In this document: positions 43,261 through 51,178 of the stretch, piece by piece
How positions within the stretch are numbered: position 1 is the stretch's first letter
How the letters are laid out: the number at the start of each line of letters is the position of its first letter
Assembly (NCBI GenBank): GCA_028718605.1
Contig: JAQULM010000001.1
Span: forward strand, 89,420-153,419
Origin: Patescibacteria group bacterium
GTDB taxonomy: Bacteria > Patescibacteria > ABY1 > UBA10025 > JAHIVO01
Direction: 5' to 3'
Length of the DNA: 64,000 bases
Notes under the pieces: generated by a model
What the model was told of the DNA's origin: nothing
Database searches by the model: none
Seen by the model: the letters and a program-made list of their open reading frames with translations, nothing else
Position numbers and translations under genes: made by a program

Positions 43261-44433
43261 TTATTCTATTAATGGGTTAATCGCTGGCAGGCCGTTGCCT
43301 TCCAGTAATTTCAGCATTGCGCCGCCCCCTGACGACGCAAATGATACTTTATCGAGGCAACCGGCGCGCTTTACAGCATCGAGCGTGTCCCCGCCGCCGA
43401 TGATTGTCCTCGCGCCTGAGGTACTCAACGCTGTGGCTACTTCTTTCGTGCCGCGTGCAAATTCATTAAGCTCGTAATAACCCATCGGCCCGCCCCAAAC
43501 AACGACCTTCGCCTTTGCGATTACCATACTGTACAACCTAACGGTGTCAGGACCAATGTCCAGGATATACTCATCGTCACTGACATTGCCAGCGGCTTTT
43601 ATTTCTGTCGGGACTCCAGTCGCGATTTTTTTTGCAGTCACCACGTCAACCGGCACGTGGAGCCTTGTATCAACGAGTGCGAGCTCCTTCGCGACGTCCA
43701 TCATTTCCTCTTCAAAAATAGATTTACCGATCGCCATGCCTTTTGCCTTGAGAATATTGTTTGCGAGCGCTCCCCCGAGGCAGACGTGATCGGCAATTTC
43801 GAGAAACTTTTTGATAACTTTAATCTTGTCGGAAATTTTTGCTCCCCCAACGAGTGCGACAAGAGGCTTCTGGGGAGACTCGAGTACGCTCGAGAGCTCG
43901 CTGACTTCCTGCTCGAGCCGGAGGCCTGCATACGACGGGAGGTGTTCGGTAACGCCAAGCATTGATGCGTCCTCCCGATGGCATACGCCAAATGCCTCGT
44001 TAACGTAGAGTTCACCGAGGGTGGCGAGTGCTTTCGCAAATTCGGGATTTCCTTTCTTCTCCTCCTTATGAAAACGGAGATTCTCAAGCATGATAATATC
44101 TCCAGGCATCATTGCCATAACGGCCTTCTCGACATCTGGCCCAACGCAATCAGACAGCATCATAACGGGTTTTCCCAGCAGCTCACCAAGGCGGACCGCG
44201 ACTGGCCGAAGCGAAAATTTCTCATCTCCCGGTTCCCCTTTCGGGCGGCCAAGGTGCGCACTGAGGACTAATTTTGCTTTTTGTTGAAGCAAGTACTGTA
44301 GAGTCGGCAAACAAACCTGGATGCGGGTATCATCGGTAATACTGCCAGTATCATCGAGTGGCACGTTGAATTCACACCGCACCAAAACTCGCTTATCAGC
44401 GACATTCGCCTTACGGACTGATCGTAACTCCAT
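43261..44433 (-). CDS. pgk: Phosphoglycerate kinase
   Basis: 390 residues from MELRSVRKANVADKRVLVR; upstream in-frame codons lie in the promoter region. Substrate loop RCEFNVPLDD (Glu for the usual Asp), AHLGRPKG, LGGAKISDKI, nucleotide-binding WGGPMGYYE and GGGDTLDAV. Makes ATP and 3-phosphoglycerate. Promoter TTGTGA-17-TATAAT upstream, so pgk-eno-gpmI-gpmI-acd probably form one transcript. Confidence 0.96.
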   Translation of the reverse strand: MELRSVRKANVADKRVLVRCEFNVPLDDTGSITDDTRIQVCLPTLQYLLQQKAKLVLSAHLGRPKGEPGDEKFSLRPVAVRLGELLGKPVMMLSDCVGPDVEKAVMAMMPGDIIMLENLRFHKEEKKGNPEFAKALATLGELYVNEAFGVCHREDASMLGVTEHLPSYAGLRLEQEVSELSSVLESPQKPLVALVGGAKISDKIKVIKKFLEIADHVCLGGALANNILKAKGMAIGKSIFEEEMMDVAKELALVDTRLHVPVDVVTAKKIATGVPTEIKAAGNVSDDEYILDIGPDTVRLYSMVIAKAKVVVWGGPMGYYELNEFARGTKEVATALSTSGARTIIGGGDTLDAVKRAGCLDKVSFASSGGGAMLKLLEGNGLPAINPLIE

Positions 44434-44473
44434 AGGCCGAATAGAGTTAATGTTCTTTCGTGATGTGAGATTA

Positions 44474-44502
44474 ATTATACAATATTTTTTCTCCATTCAC
44501 AA
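44474..44502 (-). promoter_or_regulatory. Promoter of the pgk glycolytic operon
   Basis: TTGTGA, 17-base spacer, TATAAT on the minus strand, giving a 5' UTR of about 35 bases without a clear Shine-Dalgarno. Confidence 0.75.
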
Positions 44503-44546
44503 TAGCAAAATAACCGGGAATCGCCTTTCTCTCCTGGCGCATACCA

Positions 44547-44804
44547 TTACTTTTTGCCTCGTATTGAAACAACTGAAATCGAATTGGACGCTGTTTTTTT
44601 GATAATCAACCGCGCCTTCGCAGCGACGGTATTTTTCCTTACTAAATTGAAATTGAATTTCAAATTTTGCGGGGTTATCGCTTGTCCATGCTGGACAAGA
44701 GTGCCCAGGCGCACCGTAACGCTCGTGATTTGCTTCAAATCGCGCAGTGCGGCCGTATGGACAGCTGTTTTCAGTATATCCTGCGCTGCAATTAAATCAT
44801 GCAT
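44547..44804 (-). CDS. hypA: HypA-like hydrogenase nickel chaperone lacking the zinc domain
   Basis: 85 residues starting MHDLIAAQDIL, the HypA N-terminus whose His2 binds nickel. The beta strand VTVRLGTL and LVRKNTVAAKARLIIKK follow. HypA normally has 110-120 residues, with a CxxC...CxxC zinc loop inserted before the last strand; here the sequence passes directly to ASNSISVVSIRGKK, so the loop is absent. An AGGAGA ribosome-binding site precedes the ATG; a longer in-frame reading has no support. Last gene of the hydrogenase operon. Its first 61 codons are duplicated in the chimeric gene upstream. Confidence 0.75.
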   Translation of the reverse strand: MHDLIAAQDILKTAVHTAALRDLKQITSVTVRLGTLVQHGQAITPQNLKFNFNLVRKNTVAAKARLIIKKTASNSISVVSIRGKK

Positions 44805-44806
44805 AC
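44619..44806. repeat. Duplicated hypA segment, copy 1
   Basis: 188 bases nearly identical to 45259-45446, with about four differences (e.g. GGCCGTATGGACAGCTG versus GGCTGTATTGACAGCCG). Identity ends a few bases beyond the start codon on one side and at a TCGCAGCGACGG junction on the other. Confidence 0.92.
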
Positions 44807-44871
44807 CATCTCTCCTGCGGCTTGCCGCGTTCAATACGTATTCTGCGGTTCCAATGAAATACGCCTTCCCC

Positions 44872-45009
44872 TTACAACTCTTCGTCTGATTTATCAGCTC
44901 TTTTCTCCGGTTCCGTATCGCCTGCTGCATGCTCGTCGGTATCGTTCGTATCTAATGGCTCACCACGCTCACTGTCTGGCTCATGGAATGGTGATAATCG
45001 TTCAGGCAT
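44872..45009 (-). CDS. 45-residue strongly acidic protein in the hydrogenase operon
   Basis: Starts MPERLSPFHEPDSERGEP and ends EKRADKSDEEL; about a third of residues are Asp or Glu, with no cysteine and no hydrophobic core, so it is probably disordered. It lies between the chimeric gene and hypA in the same direction, 67 bases before the hypA ATG. No Shine-Dalgarno is evident. A real small gene is favoured by the intact frame and biased composition, but a chance ORF cannot be excluded. Confidence 0.42.
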   Translation of the reverse strand: MPERLSPFHEPDSERGEPLDTNDTDEHAAGDTEPEKRADKSDEEL

Positions 45010-45036
45010 ACAATACAAAAGTTTATGTCCTCATCG

Positions 45037-45263
45037 CTAGTGCGTCGCACACGTCATGCACGGATCGTACGCACGGATGAGGGTACCGAGTTTACGCGCA
45101 TCGGGAGCATGTCGCCGGGCAGCACGTAAGTAGTGCTCCAAGTCAACCTCGAGATTGTTAATCATTTGCGCGGTCGGGGTAATAATATTTACATTTTTTA
45201 AAATACCAAGCCGATCTGTTTCGTAGTAATGCAGTAAAATTCCGCGCGGCGTTTCTATCGCAG
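45037..45263. repeat. Duplicated hydrogenase large-subunit 3' end, copy 1
   Basis: About 227 bases nearly identical to 46083-46309; differences are few (GTGCGTCGC versus ATGTGTTGC near the stop, CGTTTC versus CGCTTC near the junction). Confidence 0.92.
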
Positions 45264-45444
45264 CGACGGTATTTTTCCTTACTAAATTGAAATTGAATTT
45301 CAAATTTTGCGGGGTTATCGCTTGTCCATGCTGGACAAGAGTGCCCAGGCGCACCGTAACGCTCGTGATTTGCTTCAAATCGCGCAGTGCGGCTGTATTG
45401 ACAGCCGTTTTCAGTATATCCTGCGCTGCAATTAAATCATGCAT
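45037..45444 (-). CDS. Chimeric ORF: HypA N-terminus fused to the C-terminus of the NiFe large subunit
   Basis: 135 residues. Residues 1-62 equal HypA (MHDLIAAQDILKTAVNTAAL ... RKNTVAA), and residues 63-135 equal the last 73 residues of the hydrogenase large subunit, including the terminal DPCMTCATH metal-ligand motif. The frame is open across the junction and the stop codon is the one of the large subunit. It arose by duplication with a join at the short homology TCGCAnCGACG. It may be a non-functional by-product or a small protein that retains the Ni-chaperone and C-terminal ligand parts. No ribosome-binding site is conserved upstream. Confidence 0.7.
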   Translation of the reverse strand: MHDLIAAQDILKTAVNTAALRDLKQITSVTVRLGTLVQHGQAITPQNLKFNFNLVRKNTVAAIETPRGILLHYYETDRLGILKNVNIITPTAQMINNLEVDLEHYLRAARRHAPDARKLGTLIRAYDPCMTCATH

Positions 45445-45446
45445 AC
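45259..45446. repeat. Duplicated hypA segment, copy 2
   Basis: Partner of 44619-44806. It supplies the first 61 codons of the chimeric ORF but not its own upstream ribosome-binding site. Confidence 0.92.
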
Positions 45447-45473
45447 GACTAAAAACTCGGCCAATGAATCAAA

Positions 45474-46058
45474 TTAGATATGTTCTTTTATTACTCCCTT
45501 CCCTGATTCAATGATATGTTCTTTCAAAAATGCTTCTACCACATCTACATTGTCTGGATTTGTGTACAAGGACAAATAGGGGCTCATCTTTAAATTCGTA
45601 TTAGCCCAACGCAAAAGAAACATTACGCCATGCCCTTTTATAACCGCCTTTGTTGCCATGCTATATATACCAGAACTGACACCAGTCATAACTGGTGTTA
45701 CTCCATATGAAGCTTTTACTGGGGCGTTAAGCTTCGCCATTCTTTCATACGTCGTCAGATGGTCAAATTCCGACCACACATGTTTTTCCTTCTTCTGCCC
45801 ATACTGAATGCACACACCTTCATTATTTAATTCAATATCCATGCCTTGTCTGTATTTTCGAAATAAAGCTAAATATAAAATTGTTGATAATAGCACGGCA
45901 ATGGCAACCGTCACAACAACTCCAAACCAGCCCCATAGTTTTGGCCCCAGAATTATTAAAACTGTACCAATAATCCAAGTGCATACTACTGCTACGATTG
46001 CAGGGCGCTGCCTTTCTTTAAAAACTTCCTTTGAAATTGAGTATTTTATTTCGGTCAT
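45474..46058 (-). CDS. Two-TM membrane protein with a PH-like domain, function unknown
   Basis: 194 residues. Two TM segments at about 20-40 and 45-65, then a soluble domain (MDIELNNEGVCIQYGQKKEKHVWSEFDHLTTYE) resembling a bacterial PH or YcxB-like fold. It is inserted between the large-subunit gene and the chimeric ORF, and its DNA is more AT-rich than the hydrogenase genes. Its arrival may be linked to the duplication that flanks it. No link to hydrogenase chemistry is evident. Confidence 0.68.
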   Translation of the reverse strand: MTEIKYSISKEVFKERQRPAIVAVVCTWIIGTVLIILGPKLWGWFGVVVTVAIAVLLSTILYLALFRKYRQGMDIELNNEGVCIQYGQKKEKHVWSEFDHLTTYERMAKLNAPVKASYGVTPVMTGVSSGIYSMATKAVIKGHGVMFLLRWANTNLKMSPYLSLYTNPDNVDVVEAFLKEHIIESGKGVIKEHI

Positions 46059-46082
46059 AGTACTATCAGATTATTTTATTTA

Positions 46083-46309
46083 CTAATGTGTTGCACACGT
46101 CATACACGGATCGTACGCACGGATGAGGGTACCGAGTTTACGCGCATCGGGAGCATGTCGCCGGGCAGCACGTAAGTAGTGCTCCAAGTCAACCTCGAGA
46201 TTGTTAATCATTTGCGCGGTCGGGGTAATAATATTTACATTTTTTAAAATACCAAGCCGATCTGTTTCGTAGTAATGCAGTAAAATTCCGCGCGGCGCTT
46301 CTATCGCAC
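46083..46309. repeat. Duplicated hydrogenase large-subunit 3' end, copy 2 (in the intact gene)
   Basis: Partner of 45037-45263, lying in frame at the end of the full-length large-subunit gene. Confidence 0.92.
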
Positions 46310-47339
46310 CGACGCCCTTACCAGCACGAACGGTATACGCCGCCATCGGCTTTTGGTGTTTCATACGGAGATACTGGGCGAGAAGTTTCTGAGTTTCTTC
46401 AACGCAGTGAATCAGCTCGACTCCCTGGCACCATACGTTATAGAACGGATTGTCGATCGGCATGCGGTGCCCGAGGTGCCGGAATGCCTGCCGCGCGATT
46501 GGATTCAGCTGGCGCCAGTTGTTGTTGACGCGCGAGAGCGCACCGACAAAATACGCTTCGCCTTTGTGTGTCGTCCGTTTAACATAATCATCGTCAGACT
46601 GGATTTCACGAACATGCCTCATGAATAACGATGGTTGCTGGCGTAATCCGTTTGTCGAAACAACTGCTGTTCCGTCATAGATCGAATATTCACGGGAAGA
46701 CCGGAGGCTAATGTATTCAGTTTTCCGGTGGAAATCGGGGAATTTCAGATGTGAAATAAAATGAGCAAGCTCCACTACCCCCATCATCACTTCCTGGCTG
46801 TCCGCAAGCAGCAATTCCAGCACGCGCCGGTTAGGGAGCTTTAAGAAACCGCCAACCTGTGAATTAACCGGATGCAAGTTTCTGCCGCCGATGGCGTGTG
46901 ATATGCGGTTTCCGTAATCACGGATTTTGAGCGCCAGCGCGCTCTGCTTCGGAGCAATGGCAAGCAAATCCAGCGCTGAATCCTTTCCGTAGAAATCTGG
47001 AATCGCCATGAAGTACGCGTGAACTGCGTGGCTCGTAATCGTCTGGGCGAGCATCATTAATTTGCGCAAAACAACCGTACCCGGCGACACGCAGACGCGC
47101 ATGGCGTTTTCCAGCGCTTTAATCGCTGTTAAATTGTGGACGATCGGGCACACGCCGCAAATCCGTGCCGTGACGAGTGGCGCGTCCATGTAATTCCTGC
47201 CGATCAAGATGCCTTCGATAAGCCGCGCGCCCTCAAGCGTCAAATAACGCGCTTCGGGGATATTCCCCTTCTTGAGCGCTCCCCAGAACGTAGCGTGGCC
47301 CTCAATCCGCGTGACATGTTTGATAGTGACTGTCTTCAT
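46083..47339 (-). CDS. hydA: NiFe hydrogenase large (alpha) subunit, group 3b type
   Basis: 418 residues. The active-site cysteine motifs are complete: N-terminal RICGVCPIVH (about residues 60-70) and C-terminal DPCMTCATH. The protein ends exactly at that His, so there is no C-terminal peptide for a maturation endopeptidase to remove. Catalyses H2 oxidation or proton reduction at the Ni-Fe site. With HydD, HydG and HydB it forms a cytosolic NAD(P)-linked sulfhydrogenase-type complex common in fermentative CPR. It overlaps the small-subunit gene by ATGA. Confidence 0.95.
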   Translation of the reverse strand: MKTVTIKHVTRIEGHATFWGALKKGNIPEARYLTLEGARLIEGILIGRNYMDAPLVTARICGVCPIVHNLTAIKALENAMRVCVSPGTVVLRKLMMLAQTITSHAVHAYFMAIPDFYGKDSALDLLAIAPKQSALALKIRDYGNRISHAIGGRNLHPVNSQVGGFLKLPNRRVLELLLADSQEVMMGVVELAHFISHLKFPDFHRKTEYISLRSSREYSIYDGTAVVSTNGLRQQPSLFMRHVREIQSDDDYVKRTTHKGEAYFVGALSRVNNNWRQLNPIARQAFRHLGHRMPIDNPFYNVWCQGVELIHCVEETQKLLAQYLRMKHQKPMAAYTVRAGKGVGAIEAPRGILLHYYETDRLGILKNVNIITPTAQMINNLEVDLEHYLRAARRHAPDARKLGTLIRAYDPCMTCATH

Positions 47340-48142
47340 GTTTTTTTCTGGCTGTTATACCATTCTTCCTGTATCCCAAACACCTGCAGTATCCGCTCTA
47401 AATTTTTCCTGCTGGTGCCTTTTAAAATCTGCTGTTCAAGCTGTGCGCTGCTGTATCCGGCCAATAATCCGCGGCACCCTTTGCAGAAAAACTTTAAATT
47501 CAGGCAGACGGCATCGCACCCGCCGCGCGTCACGGGCCCGAGGCACGGCTCTCCTTTTTGCAACAGGCACTCGTTGCCGTTCAACTGGCACTCATAGCAA
47601 ACAGGGTTCTCTAAAAGCCTTGGGTTGATTCCTTCGCGAACTGCGTTCAACACGGCAATCACGTCCCTGCCGTCGGGCGGGCATCCGGGAAGGCAAAAAT
47701 CCACGTTAACATACTTCCGGAGCGGCAGAATGTCCATATTATCAACCTGCTTCCAGGTTTTCGGGTACTGGTACCGCACTGCTTTCCCTTTATCAATATA
47801 ATTTTTAATATTGGGAATCACGCCCTGGCATGCGCATGCGCCGTACGCTACTAAGATTTTTGTCCGTTTCCGCGCTTCTTTCAGGGCTGCGATGTTCTTT
47901 TTTGTTAATGGCGCTCCTTCGATAAAGGTAACGTCATACTGTGCCTTCTTGTTTTTCTCGTCCATGATCAGGAAAAAATCGCCAAGCTCAAAATGATCGA
48001 CCGCGGCGATGAATTCCGCGCCCATGTCAATCGCGGTCACCGAGCAGCCGTCGCACGACGTGAGACCGACGATCGCGACGCGCAGCTTCCGACGCTTTGA
48101 GTAATGAGCGGAGGCGTTCATTTTTGAACTATGGTTTTTCAT
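47336..48142 (-). CDS. hydD: NiFe hydrogenase small (delta) subunit, group 3b type
   Basis: 268 residues. Proximal [4Fe-4S] ligands in LTSCDGCS, GACACQG and LPGCPPDG; a C-terminal ferredoxin-like part with eight further Cys (CYECQLNGNECLL, CLGPVTRGGCDAVC, CKGC) can hold two more clusters. It relays electrons from the NiFe site toward HydB/HydG. It starts inside the end of the EF-hand-type protein gene (ATGA). Confidence 0.94.
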   Translation of the reverse strand: MKNHSSKMNASAHYSKRRKLRVAIVGLTSCDGCSVTAIDMGAEFIAAVDHFELGDFFLIMDEKNKKAQYDVTFIEGAPLTKKNIAALKEARKRTKILVAYGACACQGVIPNIKNYIDKGKAVRYQYPKTWKQVDNMDILPLRKYVNVDFCLPGCPPDGRDVIAVLNAVREGINPRLLENPVCYECQLNGNECLLQKGEPCLGPVTRGGCDAVCLNLKFFCKGCRGLLAGYSSAQLEQQILKGTSRKNLERILQVFGIQEEWYNSQKKT

Positions 48143-49011
48143 TTGAACGAGATAGGTGGGATTTCGGAATCAAGCTTCTTAACGCATAAGTACGCGGCGG
48201 TGTACGCCATCGCATCACAAATATCAGCTGCGGTGATCGTCTCACCCCGGAGAGCTTCTAACTCATTGAATACTTCTGCCGTTTCAAAATAATCTTCGGT
48301 CGGGCCACAGCTCGCCCGGTATGTGGCATTATCCGACTCAAGCAATGCGAGGGCATCCCCATCCGCATCGAGGGCTCGGAGGTACGCTTCCGCGAACGGC
48401 TTCCACTGCCGACATATATCCAGCATTTCTTGACGCAACGCCGGTTTGTCCTGAATGGAAAGATTGCCTGACCAAATATTTATGCAAAACGTATCGGAGA
48501 AAAAACGATCGTCAATTTTTCCCGACGAGATCGGATTGTAGCAGTTTTTCACTTCATCGGCATCGCTGTATGAATCACCGTCAGAATCAGCCTTAAGATC
48601 ACTCGTCCCATAATACCCTTCGAGCAGGTCGTTCATTCCATCCTCGTCCTCGTCCAGTGGCAGGTCGATGGCATTGGTATTGGCGAGGGAATTTGTGTTA
48701 AGTCCAGTATTGTCGTTCAACATGATGCCGCCGTTGGTATTTTTATTCGAGGAAGTATTTGTATTCCGGTTCTGTGACGGCTGCGAATTGCTGTTTGCCT
48801 CCTGATTCTGGTTTGCAACAACCAGGTTTTCATTGTTCGAATTCGCATTACCCTTCGCGAAAAAGAAATAGTACGCCGCGCCAGCACCAGCAATGACCAC
48901 GATCCCGATAAGAATGATGAGCAACATCTTCGAATTGTTTTTCTCCGCCGGCGTCAGCGGCGCCTGGCGGTACTGCGCTGGCGGCACCTTGATGATGGGG
49001 TTTATTTCCAT
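48139..49011 (-). CDS. TM-anchored protein with Asn-rich linker and thrombospondin-type calcium repeats
   Basis: 290 residues. Cytoplasmic N-terminus, one TM at about 30-50, then a long linker of N, S, Q and T, two DxDxDG-type calcium loops (DEDEDGMNDLLEGYYGT, DSDGDSYSDADE) and a helical C-terminal domain with four Cys. This design is frequent in Patescibacteria surface proteins. It is embedded in the hydrogenase operon: it overlaps hypC by 10 bases and hydD by 4, so it is co-translated, though the hydrogenase is cytosolic. Function unknown. Confidence 0.75.
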   Translation of the reverse strand: MEINPIIKVPPAQYRQAPLTPAEKNNSKMLLIILIGIVVIAGAGAAYYFFFAKGNANSNNENLVVANQNQEANSNSQPSQNRNTNTSSNKNTNGGIMLNDNTGLNTNSLANTNAIDLPLDEDEDGMNDLLEGYYGTSDLKADSDGDSYSDADEVKNCYNPISSGKIDDRFFSDTFCINIWSGNLSIQDKPALRQEMLDICRQWKPFAEAYLRALDADGDALALLESDNATYRASCGPTEDYFETAEVFNELEALRGETITAADICDAMAYTAAYLCVKKLDSEIPPISFK

Positions 49012-49214
49012 ACATTTTGAATTAGTTGTAAACGTTTCAAGGCTTCTCTTTGGGGAATTGCACCGACCGCATATCCATTTTCAGACATGACCCAGTTTCC
49101 CTTTTTTGCATGTGGCAGCAGCCGCACGTCGAGAGCGTGGGTCTTTTTGCCGCACTGGACGCGGGCCGTCGCACCTTTGATTGATAGTATCTTATGTGGA
49201 ATGGCGAGGCACAT
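49002..49214 (-). CDS. hypC: Hydrogenase maturation chaperone HypC/HupF
   Basis: 70 residues with the defining N-terminus MCLAIPHKIL; Cys2 carries the Fe(CN)2CO intermediate between HypD and the large subunit. The C-terminal helix is somewhat short. HypB, D, E and F are not in this window and must be elsewhere if the enzyme is functional. A palindromic repeat occupies the gap upstream. Confidence 0.92.
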   Translation of the reverse strand: MCLAIPHKILSIKGATARVQCGKKTHALDVRLLPHAKKGNWVMSENGYAVGAIPQREALKRLQLIQNVWK

Positions 49215-49229
49215 AGTTTAAATCGTTTG

Positions 49230-49340
49230 AGTTTGTGTTGGCGCTGCGCGTATCGTTATACGATCGGATCCTTAACCTCAGACGACACCTTTATATCCTG
49301 CCGATACAAGCGGCAACACCGCAACCGTTATACGCCACTT
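49230..49340. repeat. Intercistronic repeat, copy B
   Basis: Shares several blocks in the same order with 52025-52129: CGCTG-CGCGTATCGTTATACG, GACGACACC, and CGATACAAGCGGCAACACCGCAACCGTTA. Each block is internally palindromic. It lies in the gap before hypC. Confidence 0.65.
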
Positions 49341-49347
49341 CGACTAG

Positions 49348-50142
49348 CTAACTCTGAAAGATTACTTTCGCTTCTTTCGGAAATTTTATTTTTTTCAAAT
49401 CCTCTTCCTGCCACAGGCGCTGGAAATCAACGCCGAGCTTCGACTGTTCAATAATCTTGCCTGCCATGTCAACCCTGAAAAAAGATTCTTTCGCATAATC
49501 GATGTTTTTCCCGAAAACCTGCCGGGATAGTTTCTGGACAAACGCCTTGCCATTTTGCCTGCGCTGCAAGCTTCGTGCGAGATCTCGCAATACGGGGGTG
49601 GAAGCAACCGCGAGTACAACGCCGAAATGGTGGAATACTACTGAACCAACGCGTACCGTAAGTTCTCTGGGGACGAGCACGTGTGAAAACTTGACCCGTG
49701 CGCCAGTAACAGTTACTTCAATATCGGCGAGCTGCCGCTGCTCAACGCTCCGGCACTGTTTGGCCGTGCCAATCGTGAGCAAATGCGCGAGCGCGTACGC
49801 TGGCTGCATCTGGAGGTGCTCGAGATTCTCTTCAATCGCGTCAGCATGGTCAAGCGCGTAACATTCGAGCAAATCAGCTCCGGTGATCACCCGTATTCCT
49901 TTCCGCTGCGCAAACCGGGCGGCTTGCGACGGAAACGCGGTGATGATGTGCGGTGATATGTCAGTGAGCGATACCGGCTTACCGGTTAAAAATTTCGCGA
50001 GGTTGATGTCCGATTTGCATCCGGGGTGCAGAAACGCACGAACGAGTATTTCCACCGCTTCCGGCTCAAAGATAATTGTTCCGAAATTCTTGAACGCGAG
50101 GCGCCGCGCCTTTTCAAGGTTTTTAATGATCTCGCGCGCCAT
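49348..50142 (-). CDS. Hydrogenase-operon protein of unknown function
   Basis: 264 residues from MAREIIKNLEKARRLAFK; an upstream in-frame start lies inside the transporter gene. Soluble, mixed alpha/beta. Visible features: FEPEAVEILVRAFLHPGCKSDINLAKFLTG, a region of single Cys residues (FLHPGCKSD, LLECYA, AKQCRS), and a beta-rich segment ADIEVTVTGARVKFSHVLVP. I see no known maturation or redox motif. It overlaps the transporter gene by 20 bases. Position between hydG and hypC suggests a role in hydrogenase assembly or regulation, by context only. Confidence 0.65.
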   Translation of the reverse strand: MAREIIKNLEKARRLAFKNFGTIIFEPEAVEILVRAFLHPGCKSDINLAKFLTGKPVSLTDISPHIITAFPSQAARFAQRKGIRVITGADLLECYALDHADAIEENLEHLQMQPAYALAHLLTIGTAKQCRSVEQRQLADIEVTVTGARVKFSHVLVPRELTVRVGSVVFHHFGVVLAVASTPVLRDLARSLQRRQNGKAFVQKLSRQVFGKNIDYAKESFFRVDMAGKIIEQSKLGVDFQRLWQEEDLKKIKFPKEAKVIFQS

Positions 50143-51040
50143 ACGATTGGGATGATGGCAACAGGCGCAAGCGGCGGATTCCAACAATACTCACAACACC
50201 GGCGACCATAAACGCCATGCCGACCCACTGTAGGGAATGTATTGATACCGTGCCCTGCGCAATCAACGTGACAACAGACGTTATCGGTGCCCCAAGCGCC
50301 AGCACCGCAGTCGCAACCGACGCCCGTACATATTTTAAGCCGGTATAGAACGTAAACACGTAGCCGAATAAAAACGCGGATGCAATAGCAATCCATTTCC
50401 AATGCTCGGCGGTGTACGAAAATATACTGCCAGCCTGGCCTGTTACTGCTAAAAATCCAAAAATAATGACTGAACCCAGAAACATTCGCCCCCACATAAC
50501 AATGCGCGGGGATAGTGTATTCAGCGTTCGTTTTGCAATTACGATTTCAGCGGCCCACATCAGCGTGGCGAGGAACACCAGACAGTCTCCCCAGTTCAAT
50601 GCCTGTGGCCCGATGCCAAGGAATAAAATACTGCCGACGACCAACGCGGCTAAACCAATCAACAAACTCTTGTTTATTTTCTCTTTCAAAAACACGATTG
50701 CCAGAAAACTGACGTACAGAAACATCGTCTTGTGGATGAACCCGCCCTTTGCTGCGGATGTCAACGAGAGCCCTTTGAAAAACAGCAGGAACGGCACTGA
50801 ACCGCCGATCACGCCGATCAGCGTAAGCTTAAGCCAGTCTTTCCCTTTCAAACGAATGATGTCCCGCCATTCTTTCGCACACAAAACAACGGCGCATAAT
50901 CCGAGCGCCACGATCACGTTCTTTAAACCGGTAAACACGTATGGGTTCGCAAACTTTACGCCGATTGAGTTGACGTAAATCGATACGCCGGATATCACGG
51001 CGGTCGCGAGTACAAAGAGGATGCCTTTTCGTTCGTTCAT
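50123..51040 (-). CDS. EamA/DMT-family transporter
   Basis: 305 residues from MNERKGILFVLATAVISG, ten TM helices in two EamA repeats (each about 140 residues), matching the drug/metabolite transporter family. Cargo unknown. It stands between hydG and the unknown operon protein, all in one direction. A CCAAT-type repeat tract separates it from hydG. Confidence 0.88.
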   Translation of the reverse strand: MNERKGILFVLATAVISGVSIYVNSIGVKFANPYVFTGLKNVIVALGLCAVVLCAKEWRDIIRLKGKDWLKLTLIGVIGGSVPFLLFFKGLSLTSAAKGGFIHKTMFLYVSFLAIVFLKEKINKSLLIGLAALVVGSILFLGIGPQALNWGDCLVFLATLMWAAEIVIAKRTLNTLSPRIVMWGRMFLGSVIIFGFLAVTGQAGSIFSYTAEHWKWIAIASAFLFGYVFTFYTGLKYVRASVATAVLALGAPITSVVTLIAQGTVSIHSLQWVGMAFMVAGVVSIVGIRRLRLLPSSQSYGARDH

Positions 51041-51056
51041 ATTCCGAGCAACGATT

Positions 51057-51178
51057 AAATTTCCAATTACCAAATCCTAATACCCAATCAATGTCCAATG
51101 AGGAAAAAACCAATGACTAATTGGTGAATTGAATATTGGGGAATTCATTGGAAATTGGATATTGGTCATTGAATATTA
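51057..51178. repeat. CCAAT/ATTGG-type intergenic repeat tract
   Basis: A 120-base, AT-rich run of short units such as CCAATTACCAAAT, CCAATGA, ATTGGGGAATTC, CATTGGAAATTGGATATTGG. The tract folds on itself as TTTCCAATT/AATTGG. A similar tract is at 63696-63778. This dispersed tract type occurs in several bacterial phyla. Confidence 0.75.

Noticed and set aside
44805..44930. 42-codon upstream extension of hypA
   Set aside because: The HypA family starts at MH(D/E), and a good AGGAGA ribosome-binding site precedes that ATG.
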